From NCBI GenBank assembly GCA_013397845.1, contig VZTG01001990.1:186001-250000 (forward strand): a DNA stretch of 64,000 nt. Reading direction: 5' to 3'. The notes below the pieces were generated by a model that saw only the letters and a list, made by a program, of their open reading frames with translations, did not search any database and was not told the origin of the DNA. Below, in pieces: positions 1 through 12,688 of the stretch. The stretch comes from Melanocharis versteri (taxonomy: Eukaryota; Chordata; Aves; Passeriformes; Melanocharitidae). The position numbers were made by a program, and so were the translations under genes. Every line of letters starts with the position of its first letter. Within the stretch, counting starts at the first letter, position 1.

Positions 1-497
1 TTAGGTGGTGTATATTGAAAGTGAAATCCAGCTGAGAGACAGGATGAATATTATGCTTAACTGAAAAGCATGTGCTTAACTGTACCCATAACAAAGCCAC
101 AACTTGTCAGCTCTGAAGTCATGATAAATTGGGCTGGTTACTGCCAGAAAAACAGTATGGGGGTTTTTTGTTGTTGTTATTACGAAAAATGTGAAAGGAA
201 AACTTGCCATAAAAATAGGAACTACTGTTATTCTGGTGTAGATAAAAACAATGCCAAATCAACATCAGCAAGTAGGAAAAAAAAAAGAAAGATAAATGCA
301 TATTCAGAAAACAGTTTAATAGAAATGAAAGTTTATGTAACTGATAAAAAGTGTGACTCATCTGTACTTTTCCCACCTCAACTGCAGATTGGTGTTCCAA
401 AAATCTTTCCCAGAATTGGTATGTAGAGAGCGTTTATAAGTTGTAGTCTGTTTACAAGTTTAAAACTCAAGAGCAGGCAGCTAGTGCACAGAGGGTT
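1..497. other. Non-coding flank, no gene seen
   Basis: AT-rich unique sequence. Short open frames on both strands are broken, use A/T-rich codons and look accidental. A purine-rich A-tract lies near 280-292. I see no repeat family and no promoter signature. Confidence 0.6.
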
Positions 498-888
498 TTA
501 TTCTTTCATCCTACTCGTGTGTTGGCCATAAAAAGGGTGGCCACTCGGACCAAATAGTCTATGAATGGTGCCTGAAGATTTCTGGCCTGTAAACTGAACA
601 AAGTCATTCTCTCTTCCCAAAGGTGTTGGGTTCACTGGTGTATATGGGCTTAATGGCTGCGCAGGGAGTTTGAGGACTGATTGCACCATACAGCCCTGCC
701 CACCACCAGAATGAACCACAAATCCTGCCAGTCTGCAGCGGATTGGGCATTGGTGGGCTACAATGTGCTCAGCAGTGTTTCCATCTTCTTCCCACTGCTG
801 GGAAGTCGCTGTATTTGTGGTTCCATGCAGCCACTGGTAGTGATGCACTGATTGTAGATGTCTTTTCTTTCTCTTATCCTTCCATCTC
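498..888 (-). CDS. Candidate 3'-terminal coding exon of an unrecognised gene
   Basis: On the minus strand a reading frame of about 130 codons stays open from an acceptor-like site (pyrimidine-rich stretch ending in GTCTTAG, AG at 890-889) to a TAA at 500-498. The exon would start at 888, its first base completing a split codon. The deduced peptide starts with a basic patch (RWKDKRKKRH, about residues 1-10), continues with a mixed hydrophilic segment holding four cysteines, and ends in a Gly/Ser/Pro/His-rich tail. A poly(A)-signal hexamer, AATAAA, overlaps the stop codon (502-497), which would leave almost no 3' UTR. I do not recognise the family. It could equally be a chance frame or a decayed retrocopy. 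No upstream exon was identified. Confidence 0.2.
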
Positions 889-3800
889 CTAAGACAAACA
901 ACTATCGTGATTCTGCTCCCTCAGCTCCTCATAATTGCAGGTCCCTCTATAACCTTTTCAGGGTTTATTTCAAAAACATTGTTAGAAAGCTTTATTTTTA
1001 TTTAGTATTATTTAGCATCATTGCGCAGTTCAATTCATCAGAAAGTACTGCTAAGCCCTTGGCTAGTGGAAGTTTTTCATTCTAATATGCAGTAGACAAA
1101 CCAAATGATCACTTTTTAAGAGCAAAACTATTTTCAATTGGTGAAGCTTCTAGTTCTAGAAAATTTCCTTTCTAGAAGGAGCAAAAGCAATACATCAGCA
1201 TAATGGAATGAAAACTGCACAACTGGTTCCCTTTGGGAGCAGTGATAGGCAGAGATGAAACTTGGGTCTGGCAAAACTCATTCATTTGTATCGTCATCTC
1301 ATGGTCTCCTTACACATACATTAGTTTCTTTATTCATTTAACACTAGCATTCTTACAAAGAGAAGCATTTGTTGCATTAAATTATTTAATTTCGTGTTCA
1401 TTTTAAGTGCTGGTTCATTTCTTTCAGTGCAAACAAAAAGAAAACTTTTCTTCTTTTCTTCTTTGATATGTGCACTTTGCTGTCTCAGTAATCCCCTCTA
1501 AAACCTTTAGTATCATGGATTAGGCATACTCATGCCATCTGGCTCTGATCAGATCAGGATTTGTGATCTGTGAATATCTGGAGGGGTAAAATCAGTAAAA
1601 GTGAAAGCTTTGAACAGACTTCATTGACTTTAGTTCCTTAACTTCCTTGGTTAAGAAGTTACATAGCTTGAAAGAGTGAAACATTATGAAAACAGAGCCA
1701 AAATAAATAAATCGGTCTAACTGAGGTAAGACTTGGTAGGTAATGCAACCACGCTGCAGGTGTATTATATCTGAACCTCATGAATATTTTATACAATCCT
1801 TTGTAGAATAACTGCATACTCTTAAAAAAAGCAAGCCAACAAATCAACGCTCATGAATAATTTATATAAAATAGATAACACAGAATGGGGAAGGAGCTAG
1901 CTTAACAATTTCACGTACAGAACACAGCAGGCCAACTATAGATTTGTTGAAAAGTGACTTTCTCTGCTGGTGTAGAATACTACTTCTACCATAAATAAGA
2001 CTCAGCCAGTGCTCAGCAAGCACCAAAAAGGCAACAAAGCTGAAGGGGCTATGCCAAGTGTCACCTCTAAAGGTCTTTTTCTCACATGTTCTCACTCTTC
2101 TCTCTGTCTGCAGTTACAGGGGTTTTCTCCCCTTCTTAAATCTGTAATCCCATAGGCACTTCCACCATTGCTGATGGGCTCGGCCTTGACCAGTGGTGGG
2201 TCACACCTCGGAGCCAGCTGCCCTTGAATCCATCAGACATAGGGAAAGCTTCTGGCAGCTTCTCACAGAAGCCACTCCTGTAGCCCCTCCTGCTGCCAAA
2301 ACCTTTCTGTGCACAAACTCAATGCAATAGTTAGCCAGAACCTTCCCTTTGAATGTCAGAGTTGCCCTGGGGAGGAAAAACAAACTCAAAGCAAAGTAAA
2401 CAAACGAAGGTGCCATAACCCTGGTTTGTTTGCTCAGGAGCCATCAAAGGCCAGGGTGCTTGTGCTGAAGGAAGAGCAATAGGGTATCTGAGGTACGACT
2501 CACAGTTATGGACCAACAAGTTTCCCTTTCTCTCCTTAGAACTGCAGATAGGCCAATTTCAAAGATTCCCAGCTCTTTGGCTCTACATCCCACTGGTGCC
2601 CACTTTTCCTTTCATTCTTCATGTGGTAGGAACAGTTCAACTTCCAGTTCAAATTCCTTATTCCAGGAGGCAAAATCCAGTTTTGCCTATCTTACTGGAA
2701 GTCCTGAGATTTCTCTGTTTATAGCCATGATTTTATGGGGATAGAGAGAGTATTTTCTGAACATTGCTGGTTTTCTCTGTGGGTTCTCCATGTTTCTGAT
2801 TCTAATTTGACAACGACAGCTCTATGTTTCCTTGTAGCTGAAGTTAAACCTGGACCTTACCCCCGAATATCTTCATGGGCTTTGCTAATTACCTCTAAAC
2901 TTTTTCTCACAGGGGTTCCATTGAAGCTGTTTCTTGGGTACAAATGACCAAGTTTGCAGAAGACCTTGTAATTGGAAAGGAAGTGAACAGAATCAGACTT
3001 TGTGGAGTCTTTCTATAAAGACCTGAAAGGAACAGAATTTTGAGACTGCAAGTTGAAAGTGTAATTGTTTGAAATCTTACTCCTGGGGAGAAAAAGTAGT
3101 AAACACTGCTACATAAATGGGGGTAGGAATATAAGCAGTGACTGCACTTTTAGAGCCTGGAGTTCTTTTTAACTTCTTGTGTTTTTATTGAGGCAACACT
3201 GTTCAAACTTTTAGTGCTGCCTGTCCAGGGAAGTGTAACCCAATAGCCTCTGGTCCTTTGCTGCATACAGTCAGCGATCACTTTGTATGCATTATTTCTT
3301 TAAATAAATATTTGACTGCAGAGCACAGCTTGTGTAAAAACAAAACAAAATAATGGAGGCCTTTCCCATAATCACACTTGCATCACAACTGACTTTATCT
3401 AGCCTGTCATAACAGAGCATCTACTGCATTTGAGTTGCAATCTCACTTCATGTTGCTGATAGGTTTTTTCCTAGATTGCAGGGGGGAAAAATAGTTTTCT
3501 GGGGAAAGTGAGATGCTCTCATAGGAAAAAGATAGGAACCCTGAAACTGTGGCGTGAGCAGGGGATTGTAACCAAGACATTTGCTGTGGATTTTTCTTCC
3601 CCTAGCTTGCTGCTCTGGAGCAGAGCACAGGGCTTGTGCTCAAAGACAGCACTGTCACTGCTTTGCTTTAACTTTCTTTGTCCTGTTTTTCTTTCTTCCG
3701 TTCCTCTCTCATTTACCTGGAATGGAGCTCCTTTGACCCAAGTACAGTGTTGATTCAAAATCTAGCCCACAGGTCTCAGAATTTACAGGTAGCTTTAAAG

Positions 3801-5395
3801 GGTGGCTGTAATGATAATTTTCATTATCTAAATAATTGCATTTCCTCTGAATTTTTCTCACTGTCATTTGCAAAGACCCTAAAGAACCTTGTTTAGATCA
3901 GCATGCTCGTAAGTTCAACTTAGAAAGTTTTTTAAAGTGTAGCAGCATTAATGTGTTCAGTGATGCTGCAAAGCCTGTGCAAGGCATAGTGTATTCTACT
4001 TTTGTCACTTCTCAACCTTATCAGACCTGTATTGATCTTAAAACCTATAGTTCATGGCATGAGGACTTATTTTCTACCAAATGAAGCACATTTTAAAAAT
4101 ATTTAAAAGATCCTCAGTCTCTTTGGAATGGAGTTGTTTGGAACTCTGAAAATAGAAGTTCACTATTGGAATCCAACTGGAACATTCAGTGGTGCTCCAC
4201 ATTGAATTTCCATCCAGAAAAATATTAGTGAAAGCTCCAATGAACATAAATTTAAATGAAGGTTCTATTTCCCTGGATTTGAAGCAAATAATATTGTTTT
4301 GGTTCATATTAAAAGAATTCTTCTGTTGATGCTCATGCAACATATTTTGTGGTAAGCTGGAAATACAAACAATGTCCAAAGGCTGCAGGGTGGACAAAAT
4401 AAATGATAGAAATAGCTAAATAGAAAAAGGTTGTGCCACTGAAAACCAGTAAGTTTGGTATGTTTGTTAACATCTGGATGCTGTTTGTGAAGAGATGGAA
4501 TGATGGCTGATGGGAGTTTGGAAGGGAAAAAAGCCTAGAAGGGTATTGAATTTCCTATGCCTGTTTTTGTGTAGGCTGAAGCAGCACTTGACTGAACTGG
4601 TGCATTTTACAACATCTGAAGCAGCAACAGAACAACAGTAAAAATGTGTAGTGATGAAACAAGGTGAGGTGGTTTTACACTACTTCTCTCTTAAAGTGAG
4701 ACGGAGCATATTACTTGGCAAAAGAATGTGCTACAGATTATGTAGTCTGCCTTATGGGAGGAAAACACCCATCCCTTTCAAAGATTTCTTTAGACTTCAG
4801 GCATCTGTTGAAGCCTGTGCATTGATATTTTGTCCTGCTTCATAATTGCTGGGAAAAAAGCAGTTAAAAAAAATAAGAAGTGAGGTCTCTACAAGCAGAA
4901 CTATTGCTGATATTCCTTCTAGCCAAGGCTCAGGTGCAAGGTGGGATACCAGCAGAAATGCATGGACATCACTACTTGAGCACAAAAAAAGGAGGAGGAG
5001 AAAGCTTGGGCAGATAAAATCCTTAGGGAGCATCTCATGTCTGTTACTGTTGCTTTCTCTACAAAATCAAATCAAAAAATGTTTGACAGCTCTAGGGTTG
5101 TTGGACACTTTGCTAATCAGAGACACGTTATAAACATTACAGGAGAAGAAAAGATCACAAAGGTCTGGCTCTAATAGCATCTAATTCTGCTCAGTAACAG
5201 AAACAGGGGTCATAAAACTTGACTTTGGAAATGCATTTAATGTGCCTTCACTGCAAGCCCCTCCAACAGCAAAACTAAATGAATATGAAAATTCTTTTGT
5301 CTAAGCACTGTTTGATGTTAGCTAGTAAGATTTTGTTCTGATTACCTCATCTTACAGTTTAGAAATGCCTTCAGCTGATAACTGAAAGCTGTCTT
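889..5395. other. Unique non-coding DNA
   Basis: About 4.5 kb without a supportable gene. It holds scattered frames of less than 110 codons that overlap on opposite strands, A- and T-rich tracts, and no recognisable CR1 or LTR piece. The frame at 4074-4397 (minus) is the longest here; it has no clear splice context and looks accidental. Confidence 0.55.
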
Positions 5396-5455
5396 TACTG
5401 AACTCAATGATAAACTCCTGTGGATTTCAGAAGGAACAGGATTTCACTCCATATA
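5396..5455. repeat. Possible half of an old sauropsid foldback element
   Basis: The stretch pairs an 'AACTCAATGATAAACTCC' block with a 'GGAACAGGATTTCACT' end. This resembles the arm of the short palindromic DNA-transposon-like elements common in reptile and bird genomes, whose arms read roughly as 'gaagtcaatggnaaaactcc ... gcaggatttc'. Only one arm is seen, with many changes. The match is made from memory of the repeat type and is weak. Confidence 0.25.
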
Positions 5456-6875
5456 CTTTTGCAATGGAGATTAGGCTGTGATATTGTCCATATAGTAGCT
5501 TTTTTGTTCCTTGAATCAGCCAGAACTATTTTTTGGCTATGAATTATCACCAGATCAAATTAAAAATGCTGTATGCATAAAGCAAATAGTAAGGAAAAGC
5601 ACGAACTTTAAAAACAAAATCCAGTAGTTTTCGCTATGTTAATTGTCCGCAAGTGTTGTCATCTCTTTATTTATGGCTGTAGTTTAGGTAAGTGTTTTTT
5701 AACTGTTTCATTTCTTAAACTACTGCTACTATCTGCACTACTGGAGTAGGTCCCTTTCCATACCTAGCACAGTGAACAGGATATAATAGCAGTCACCTTA
5801 ACATCAGTGTACAATGTCAAGGTTGCAAAGCTCTGTTGCCCTGTTCTGATAGATAAAACCTGGAGGAAAGGGAGATTGTTTTTTCCAGCTCGGACCATAA
5901 TGTCTTTTTTCTATGTAACATGATGCCCTGGTTCTGTTTTTCAAAAATGCAAGTTTCTGCCAAAAATGACAATTTAAAGGGCAGCACTGAAAGGAGTTAT
6001 CATTTTCTAGATACATAAGTGCCCACAAGCAATGGCTTTGTTTACGAAAAATGTTTGCAGGCTTTGCTTTCTATTATGAGCAGCTCAAGATATCACTGGC
6101 ATACTCCTGAGAAAGAAGCATTTCGTTCAGCAGACTTTTAACTCAATAAACTGCATGGCATTGTATAGGAGAGGGAGGAAAGAGATGCTCTTTCTGAAAG
6201 GGAGGTGCTTTAACTCTAAAGGTTGTTTTGCTTCAAGAGAAGCCATCCATTCCCCTTTTCTGTATTTCCTCTTCCTGGATTTAAGAAGACAATACTGATC
6301 TCTTCTGAATAGTGTCTGCTCTAATTGTTCATAGTTTTCCTTCTCTTCCTAGTAAACAGTCCTTACAGGATAGAAATAGAAGGTATAACAGGCAGAAGGG
6401 AGTTACCAAAGGTGAAAATAACAATCTCATTGCCCAAGATGTGAAACCAAATCATTTGGCTGTTGCCTTCCCTCTACCATTTCTCTCTCCTTTAGAGTTT
6501 TCATGTAGCTGTTATGCAGAGAGCTTGTATTGGACATTTCACTGTGCAGTGTGTGCAGCTTGTTTATTTTGATTCAGAGCATAATTCGTTTGGTGCTTTA
6601 TGAGGTTTTGGTGCATGCCTTGTGCATGCAGCTCTGTGAATTATGTTCCTGTAGGAATGTTGTCTATTAATAGCTCTGCAAAGTAGACACTGGCTCTCGG
6701 GGAGGCTGCTGTGATAAAAAGCCTTATCACAGAAAGGTCATGTGCTGTTTCTATTAACTCTTTTGATGTGATTGAGAAAAGGCTGTAGCCTAATAAACTG
6801 AGGATGAGACTGGAGCTGGTGCTTCTTAATCCTGTCCGTGAGAGTAATACCTCCAATAGCTTTGCAAAGATACAA
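5456..6875. other. Unique non-coding DNA
   Basis: No gene or recognisable repeat. Small frames at 5804-6028 (minus) and 6312-6572 (plus) lack codon bias or splice context and are probably accidental. Confidence 0.55.
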
Positions 6876-6966
6876 AGGGCCAGATCCTGTACCTAAATCC
6901 CACCAAACTCGGACTAAAGGAAATCAGGAAGCATTTAGGTACCTAAATACTTTTGTGTATCTGGCC
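6876..6966. repeat. Short foldback (MITE-like) element remnant
   Basis: The ends are inverted repeats: GGCCAGAT at 6877-6884 faces ATCTGGCC at 6959-6966. Next to them GTACCTAAAT (6889-6898) faces a perfect 16-bp palindrome ATTTAGGTACCTAAAT (6933-6948). Ends of the type 'gggccagatcctg' are typical of old non-autonomous foldback elements in sauropsid genomes. There is no coding capacity. A target-site duplication is not obvious, so the true boundaries may differ by some bases. Confidence 0.4.
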
Positions 6967-9900
6967 TTCTGAGATTTTATCTACCTGCTGAGGAGGACAT
7001 ATAATACTCATAGTAGCACTGTTGGAATCAATCTGTAAATATGGTGTGGTTGTTATTTATGAAAATGTCTTCAAGAGAAAGCTACTTTCAATACCAGACT
7101 TCGGTGTTAAGATATTCCCCTGTCATATTTGCTAAAATTCCCTACAAAACCTTCCTTAAAAAATTAATTATTTGATCTGTTAGGAGGTAATGAAGTGCAA
7201 GCATAAATAATTCAGAAATACACAGAAAATGGTGGGCCTCTGGACTCCAGTGTTGATTTCTCTGACTCAGGCTGATATATGCCAAGTTTTATTTAGATCT
7301 TTTATTTATATATGTGTCTGTGTCTACAGTTATATGGAGCTCTGCTCAACGGTTTAGAAACTCTGCAATTGAATGTTACAGAATACACATCACTTTCACA
7401 GCAGTTTGTGGCAAGAATCCCATGAGAAATGGTTGAGACAGCATAACTTTGTTGCCAAATAATAATGTTTAGTGACTCAGAAACTGCCATCTGTTATATA
7501 GACTCCTAGCTTGAGCTCTGCATATTGAAATAGACCTTGAAGCATCTGCAGGTTTCCTCATAATGTTTAGGCTTAGGCATCCACCTATCTGGAGTCTCTC
7601 ACCTTGTCCTCAACCCTCCCCCCCAGAGATATTCACTTATCATGGCTGTTTAGGGGTTTTAACCTCCCATAGCATACTATCAACCATACCTGCTCTCAAA
7701 AATATCTCTGAGTTCATGCTCTTAAACTAATGCTTCATTTCAGCTACTATAGCCCAATATTTCTGTGGTGTTCCCACAGTGAAAATTATCTTATAGACTT
7801 TGGAAATCCTGAGGGGGAAATGAGAGTTGTACCACCTGAAGCACTTTATGCTCCTGTCCAGATTACAGTGTTTGTCAAGTGGTCTGGTTTCCTGTTGGGC
7901 ACCAGGATTCACCACAGCAGCCCCAAGCACGTCTCACACTGGTGTGTGCTGGGGAAGCAGCTGTGTAGCCCTCTTTGGAGCTGCTGTCCACTTACTTGGC
8001 ATTGCCCACCTGCTCTAGGCCTTGCTCTCTGAGTGCATCTTGGAAGATTGTATGTGTCCCTGAAAATGTGCTGCAGGAGTGGAGTAAGACCCATATGGTG
8101 TCTGGGAAACTTGCAGCTCTTCATCAATCTGACTCAGAAATCTTCTGTGTATTATAGTCTTAAAATATCAGTCCGGTCTCTTCCCACCCTCTCTGCTGCT
8201 TGCCACTTCACATAGCACAGAAGTAACCCCAGTCCCAGTGAGAAATGCTGAAGGAGCAAAGTGGGTCATTGCATTAAATGATGGGGTGTTTTGGTACCAC
8301 TCTCTCTCACACTGTTGTGATCTGCTGTGCAGAATCCAAATTAATCCCTGTGCACAGGGATCTTCCAGGCAGAGGTGAGCCACAGAAGCCTACTGAATAG
8401 TCAGCATGGCTTGACTTTCATCTTAGATTTTCCTTCCATTGGGGAAGGTGAAGAAGAAGGAAGAAACAAAGGCTGGAAGCTGAAAATAGCATTAGACCTG
8501 ATGGAGGTCTGTGCAACACAGCTATGAAATACAGATATGAATGTATTGATGCAGGGGTGCTTGTGAAGGCTGTTACATGCTCTGTTCCATTCCTATTATG
8601 TTAGAGTTAGAGTTAGGATGTTAGGGGAAGTGGCAAGCATATGGTTTTGATGCTTGGGTTTGTTTTTATACACTGAAAATGAAGGTCAAGGAATTGAGAG
8701 AGAGCTCCAAATCACAGGTCAGCCACAGGCAATGCCTTTCTATTTGTTTATTCTGTAGTTATTCCAGTATTTATAAAGATGTTATAGTCCAGGAAAATGT
8801 CCTAATACATTTATATGATATGATATTGGCTAAGGATAGGAATAATCTACAGCAACACATTAGGTTTAGCCAGAAACTGACCTTGTCTAAATATTACCAC
8901 AAGACTGAAGTATCTTACCAGAAGATTGGCTATGAATAAATCTTTTCAGAAGCACAGAAGAAAGAGATTTTGCCTCTGACAATGAAGAGAAATAAGATCT
9001 CTATAAAGGAGTAAATTACATCTGGAGATAGATTCCCTCATGGACCAAAGCAATGATTCCTCTAAAACAGCTTTACACAATAGTACTCATTTCTTACATA
9101 CGAGGTTCTTTTTTTTTTTTTTACTGCTCATTACACAAAAGGAGACATTGTCTAATTAATTTGAACAGTTATTCACATTTTGAATTTACAGGAAGATTTG
9201 AATTCTTAATGATGGTGATGACTCATGAATTAAATATCTCAGAGAAGCTTTCGCCTCTGTCTCACCAGTGAAAATCCAGATATATGATCCATACCACACT
9301 GCCTTTCCCCTGTTTGCTAGTAGCATGTGTCCAGTGTGAGCACAGTGGCAGATATTTGAGCAGCTGGGGCTATTTTCCTTTGAAAGCACAGGTAAAGGGA
9401 AAGATGCAGGAAGAGGGCCGAAGCTGGGGGCAGGGCCACAGAGCTGTGGAGAGCTGAGATGTTGCTGTGGCCCTTGGGACAGCCACGGCAAAGTACTAAA
9501 ACATAGGTCCAGCCTACACTATAGAAGTTTTGCTGTCATAGAAATGTCAGTGAGGAGTGAGAGCCTTTTCCTTATGTGGCAACAGCAGTATATCCCCACT
9601 GCAAAGGCTGTCTAAAAAATCCATTTGCTGCCATAGTGTGTTCTGCTTAAGGGCTAGATGCAAGGCCTCGGAGCAAAAGAAGTTTATTTTTGGCCGGCTT
9701 CTGATTGTGCTTACCTTCGGAAGAATAGCTGGTATGGCTGTAGCTTTTAAATGCAAAAGGGCCGTAGAGAAAGAATTAGAAGCATGTCCTCTCTCATTTT
9801 TGTCCAGGTCTGATCGTGGTGTGTGGGTGGGTTACAGATTAATTCGTGGATTAATTTTTGCTAAGACAGTGCTCAGATTAGTTCAGCATCTTTGCATCAA

Positions 9901-9994
9901 CATTTAGTGTGGAGAAGTAGACTTGTTTCAGTTTATATGCAGCACATAAAACTGCCTTGGTATCAGATGATTAAAAAGTGGCAAGCGTGACTTC
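6967..9994. other. Unique non-coding DNA
   Basis: No supportable gene. A cytosine run sits near 7617-7624 and a run of 14 T at 9109-9122. At about 8600-8626 a degenerate TTAGGG-like patch (TTAGAGTTAGAGTTAGG then GTTAGGGG) is seen. Several overlapping frames at 7727-8383 occur on both strands in a GC-richer patch; none has a consistent coding look. Confidence 0.55.
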
Positions 9995-11405
9995 AATGCA
10001 TAAAACAGATTTCCAGGAGGGTTTGGGAATTAGCAACCAACAAGTCTGTAGCAGGAAAATTGTAGGAAGTGTGGTCAAAAGTAGATACACAAAGAGGCAC
10101 ATGAACAAATAAGGTATGATACAGAAGAATTATTGCTTTTCCAGAGGGATCTCATCCTGTGTAAATTTATTAGAGATTTCTCTAGAGTAGTTACTAGCAT
10201 GTGTGAAAAGCTGATATAGAAGGTCTGGATTTCCAAAACAGCTTTTGCCAAACACTTGAAAAGGAACAAAACTACGAAAACAATGTGATTGTTCGTATAT
10301 GAGTCTGCAACTCATTAAGAAACAGGAAACAAAGAGTTGGATTCCGTGGCCTAAAAATAAGCACTTCATGCCACCTGGGATGCTCCATGATATCCAAGAC
10401 ATCTGCACGAAGCTCTCAGACAAGACCTGGGATTTAAGGGAAATGTGCTTGTTGGCACTGTACAAGCTATGCAATACACAAAATTACATACGATGTTTTT
10501 CTTTATACACTGGATCTCACTTGAGCTGTAGGAACAGACAGTGGATTTTTGCAGGGAAGGAGAATGCTGGAGTCTCCTGGACATCAATGCTAGAGCCAGT
10601 GCTGCCCAGGTCGTTCATGGGTGACCTGATAAAGGGGGATAGAGAATGATGAAAGGAAGTTTCAGGGAAGAAACAGAGCTTACCACAAAATGGTGTAAAA
10701 AGATCACATTTCATAACTAGATGATAAAGTGCCATCTGACACTCACTGTTGATAAAAGCAGAGTAGTGCACTTTGGAGAACAGCCCTCATTTCACATTTA
10801 CACTGATAGGCTGTGAAGTAGCTATTGGCAATCACAGAAGGCCTTGGAGTAATTTTGGACAGTTCTGTCAAAATGTCTGTTGAGTGCTCACTGAGGATCA
10901 AAGAGGAAAAAAGTGTATTAGGTAGTGTAAAAGGTGGAATAGAGCAGAAAAACGGGAGAAATAGTGGTGCTGCTATAAGAGTCAATTGTGTGCCCACCTC
11001 ATGAATCCTCCATTCCTAAAAGGGATGAGTAAAGAGGAAGGATACAAAAAAGGAAGGTACCAATGATCAGAGATACAGAGTGGCTTCTTTCCAAGGCATG
11101 ACTTAATAGGTTACAGGTCTTCATCCTGAAAAAGAAATTACTAGGAGGAAAGAATATGACAGCTATCGAATAAAGAGTGGCAGAGAAGGTAAACAGTGAA
11201 AAGTAATTCACCTTTTTCTCCACTGCTGTTACATGCTGCCAAGTGAAATAACAGGTTGAAAAGTTCAGAATGGGCAGGGGAATTTTCTTCCATGATCCCT
11301 AGTTGAGCTCTGGCAGCCTTTGCCACAGAGTGTTGTAGGGACTGAAACTCTACCCAGGTTCAAAAGCAACCAGAGGAGCTCATAGAAGCCAAATCCATTA
11401 GCACT
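9995..11405 (+). mobile_element. Ancient CR1/L3-like LINE remnant, reverse transcriptase part and 3' end
   Basis: The plus strand follows, in order, the landmarks of an amniote CR1/L3-type non-LTR retrotransposon. A block around 10190-10260 corresponds to the region before the 'FQKAFDKV' motif; here it reads CCAAAACAGCTTTTGCC. The 'GAGCCAGTGCTG' block lies at about 10592 and the 'GTGACCTGATAAAGGGGG' block at about 10621. A 'GCAGAGTAGTGCACTTTGG' block follows at about 10758, then 'CTTGGAGTAATTTTGGACAG' near 10845 and 'GTCAATTGTGTGCCCACCTC' near 10981. The closing block is 'CTCTGGCAGCCTTTGCCACAGAGTGTTGT' in part at 11309-11337, followed by 'GGTTCAAAAGCAAC'. Stops and indels interrupt every frame, so it is dead. 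It is much more diverged than the CR1 copies at 25 kb, which implies an older insertion. The 5' end is not resolvable. Confidence 0.75.
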
Positions 11406-12619
11406 TAGGACACGTGAGCATACGCTTCTCCTTTGGGAAGTCCTGAAGCTGTTGATTGCTGAAACTGCATTCTGGCAAAGCACCACTGTGTGCTTAGCCT
11501 GTTTCAATAGTCTGACTTCAGCATCTCTTACTGGTCTCTGTGAAAGAAGGGATAATGAGCTGGAGGATGCAGCAATCTGACCTAGTATAGCTGTTCTTAC
11601 TTTTCTAGCGTGTCTTTTTTCCCTGTGAGAGAAGTGCCTATTTGATTCAACAGCTCCCCTGAGATACAGGTGATAAAAACAATAACTTACATCTGGAAGT
11701 GAATTAAGCTTCAGTCAGCGGTGTCCCAGTTTTCCATTCCGCAAACCTGTGAGACTGCAAGCAATACAAGCAGTACAGGACATTGATGCTATTATTTCTT
11801 ACCTAGTAGCACCTTTCACCTTTTTTGAATGCTGCATTTCTCTAAAAAGCTTCAGTCTATCCATTCTCTAGTGATCTCTTGAGCTACTTGTGTTTTAGCT
11901 TGGTGTGAAAGTGAGCTCTTCATCCAGAAGTGAAGGAAATTGAAGAGTATCTTTTAGACCTTGTTTGGAGTTCTGTTAACCCAATTGAGAGAAATACTCC
12001 CTGATTATAAAGATTTTACAAAAGCGGGGGGATGGATAGAAATAACACCTCTTTTTTGCATTTCTGCAATGTGAGCTTCATAATCCTCACAGTGTTAACC
12101 TTGCTACCAGCTCTTAACTCCAGACAGTATATTTTGAAATAAATTTTTCTCCATTTATGATTCCTGACCCTCCAATTCTTCAGTTTATGGTGCCTTTGTG
12201 GGTTGGCACAAAACTCTCCAATTTCTGACTTTCTACAAAACAAGGTGGAGATTATTAATCCACTTCAGATTAAAATTCCATCTTGCATGGGCTTGTGTAG
12301 TTACCATAATTTCTTTCAGACAGCAAACATATAATGGAGTCCAAATTCTGAATGAAGCTATAACTGCCAAGTTGTAGATAAGATATTATCAAGAAACTAA
12401 TATGGGTTTTTTTCATGTAAGTATTTCTTGTACTAGCCAACAGGGGAAGTTCTTGGGAAAAATGCTCTCTGGTGTTGTCTGATTCCCTTTCTCTGCCGTA
12501 AGCAGACAATGTGCAAAACAATCAGTTAGAAAGTGGCCCTATGTCCACCAAATATTCATAGGCATAAATGAGAACAAGCCCACCCTGCCTTCCCTGGTTT
12601 GTTTTCCTGTTTTGAGAGT
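11406..12619. other. Unique non-coding DNA
   Basis: No gene or repeat recognised. Short frames at 12016-12243 and 12270-12521 on the minus strand look accidental. Confidence 0.55.
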
Positions 12620-12688
12620 TTCGGGGTTGGGATCTTTGGATGGTTTTTTTGGGTCTGGGTTGTTTTGGGATTTTTTGAGTGTGGGTAA
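12620..12688 (+). repeat. G/T-rich low-complexity patch with guanine runs
   Basis: About 70 bases with almost no A or C on the plus strand and several separate GGG/GGGG runs (about 12623, 12629, 12651, 12657, 12667). T-rich spacers separate them. It is compatible with a decayed TTTTGGG-type simple repeat, and the guanine runs could in principle form a quadruplex. Confidence 0.5.

Noticed and set aside
8596..8626. TTAGGG-like repeats, considered as an interstitial telomeric sequence
   Set aside because: Too short and irregular (mostly TTAGAG/TTAGGATG) to call telomeric.
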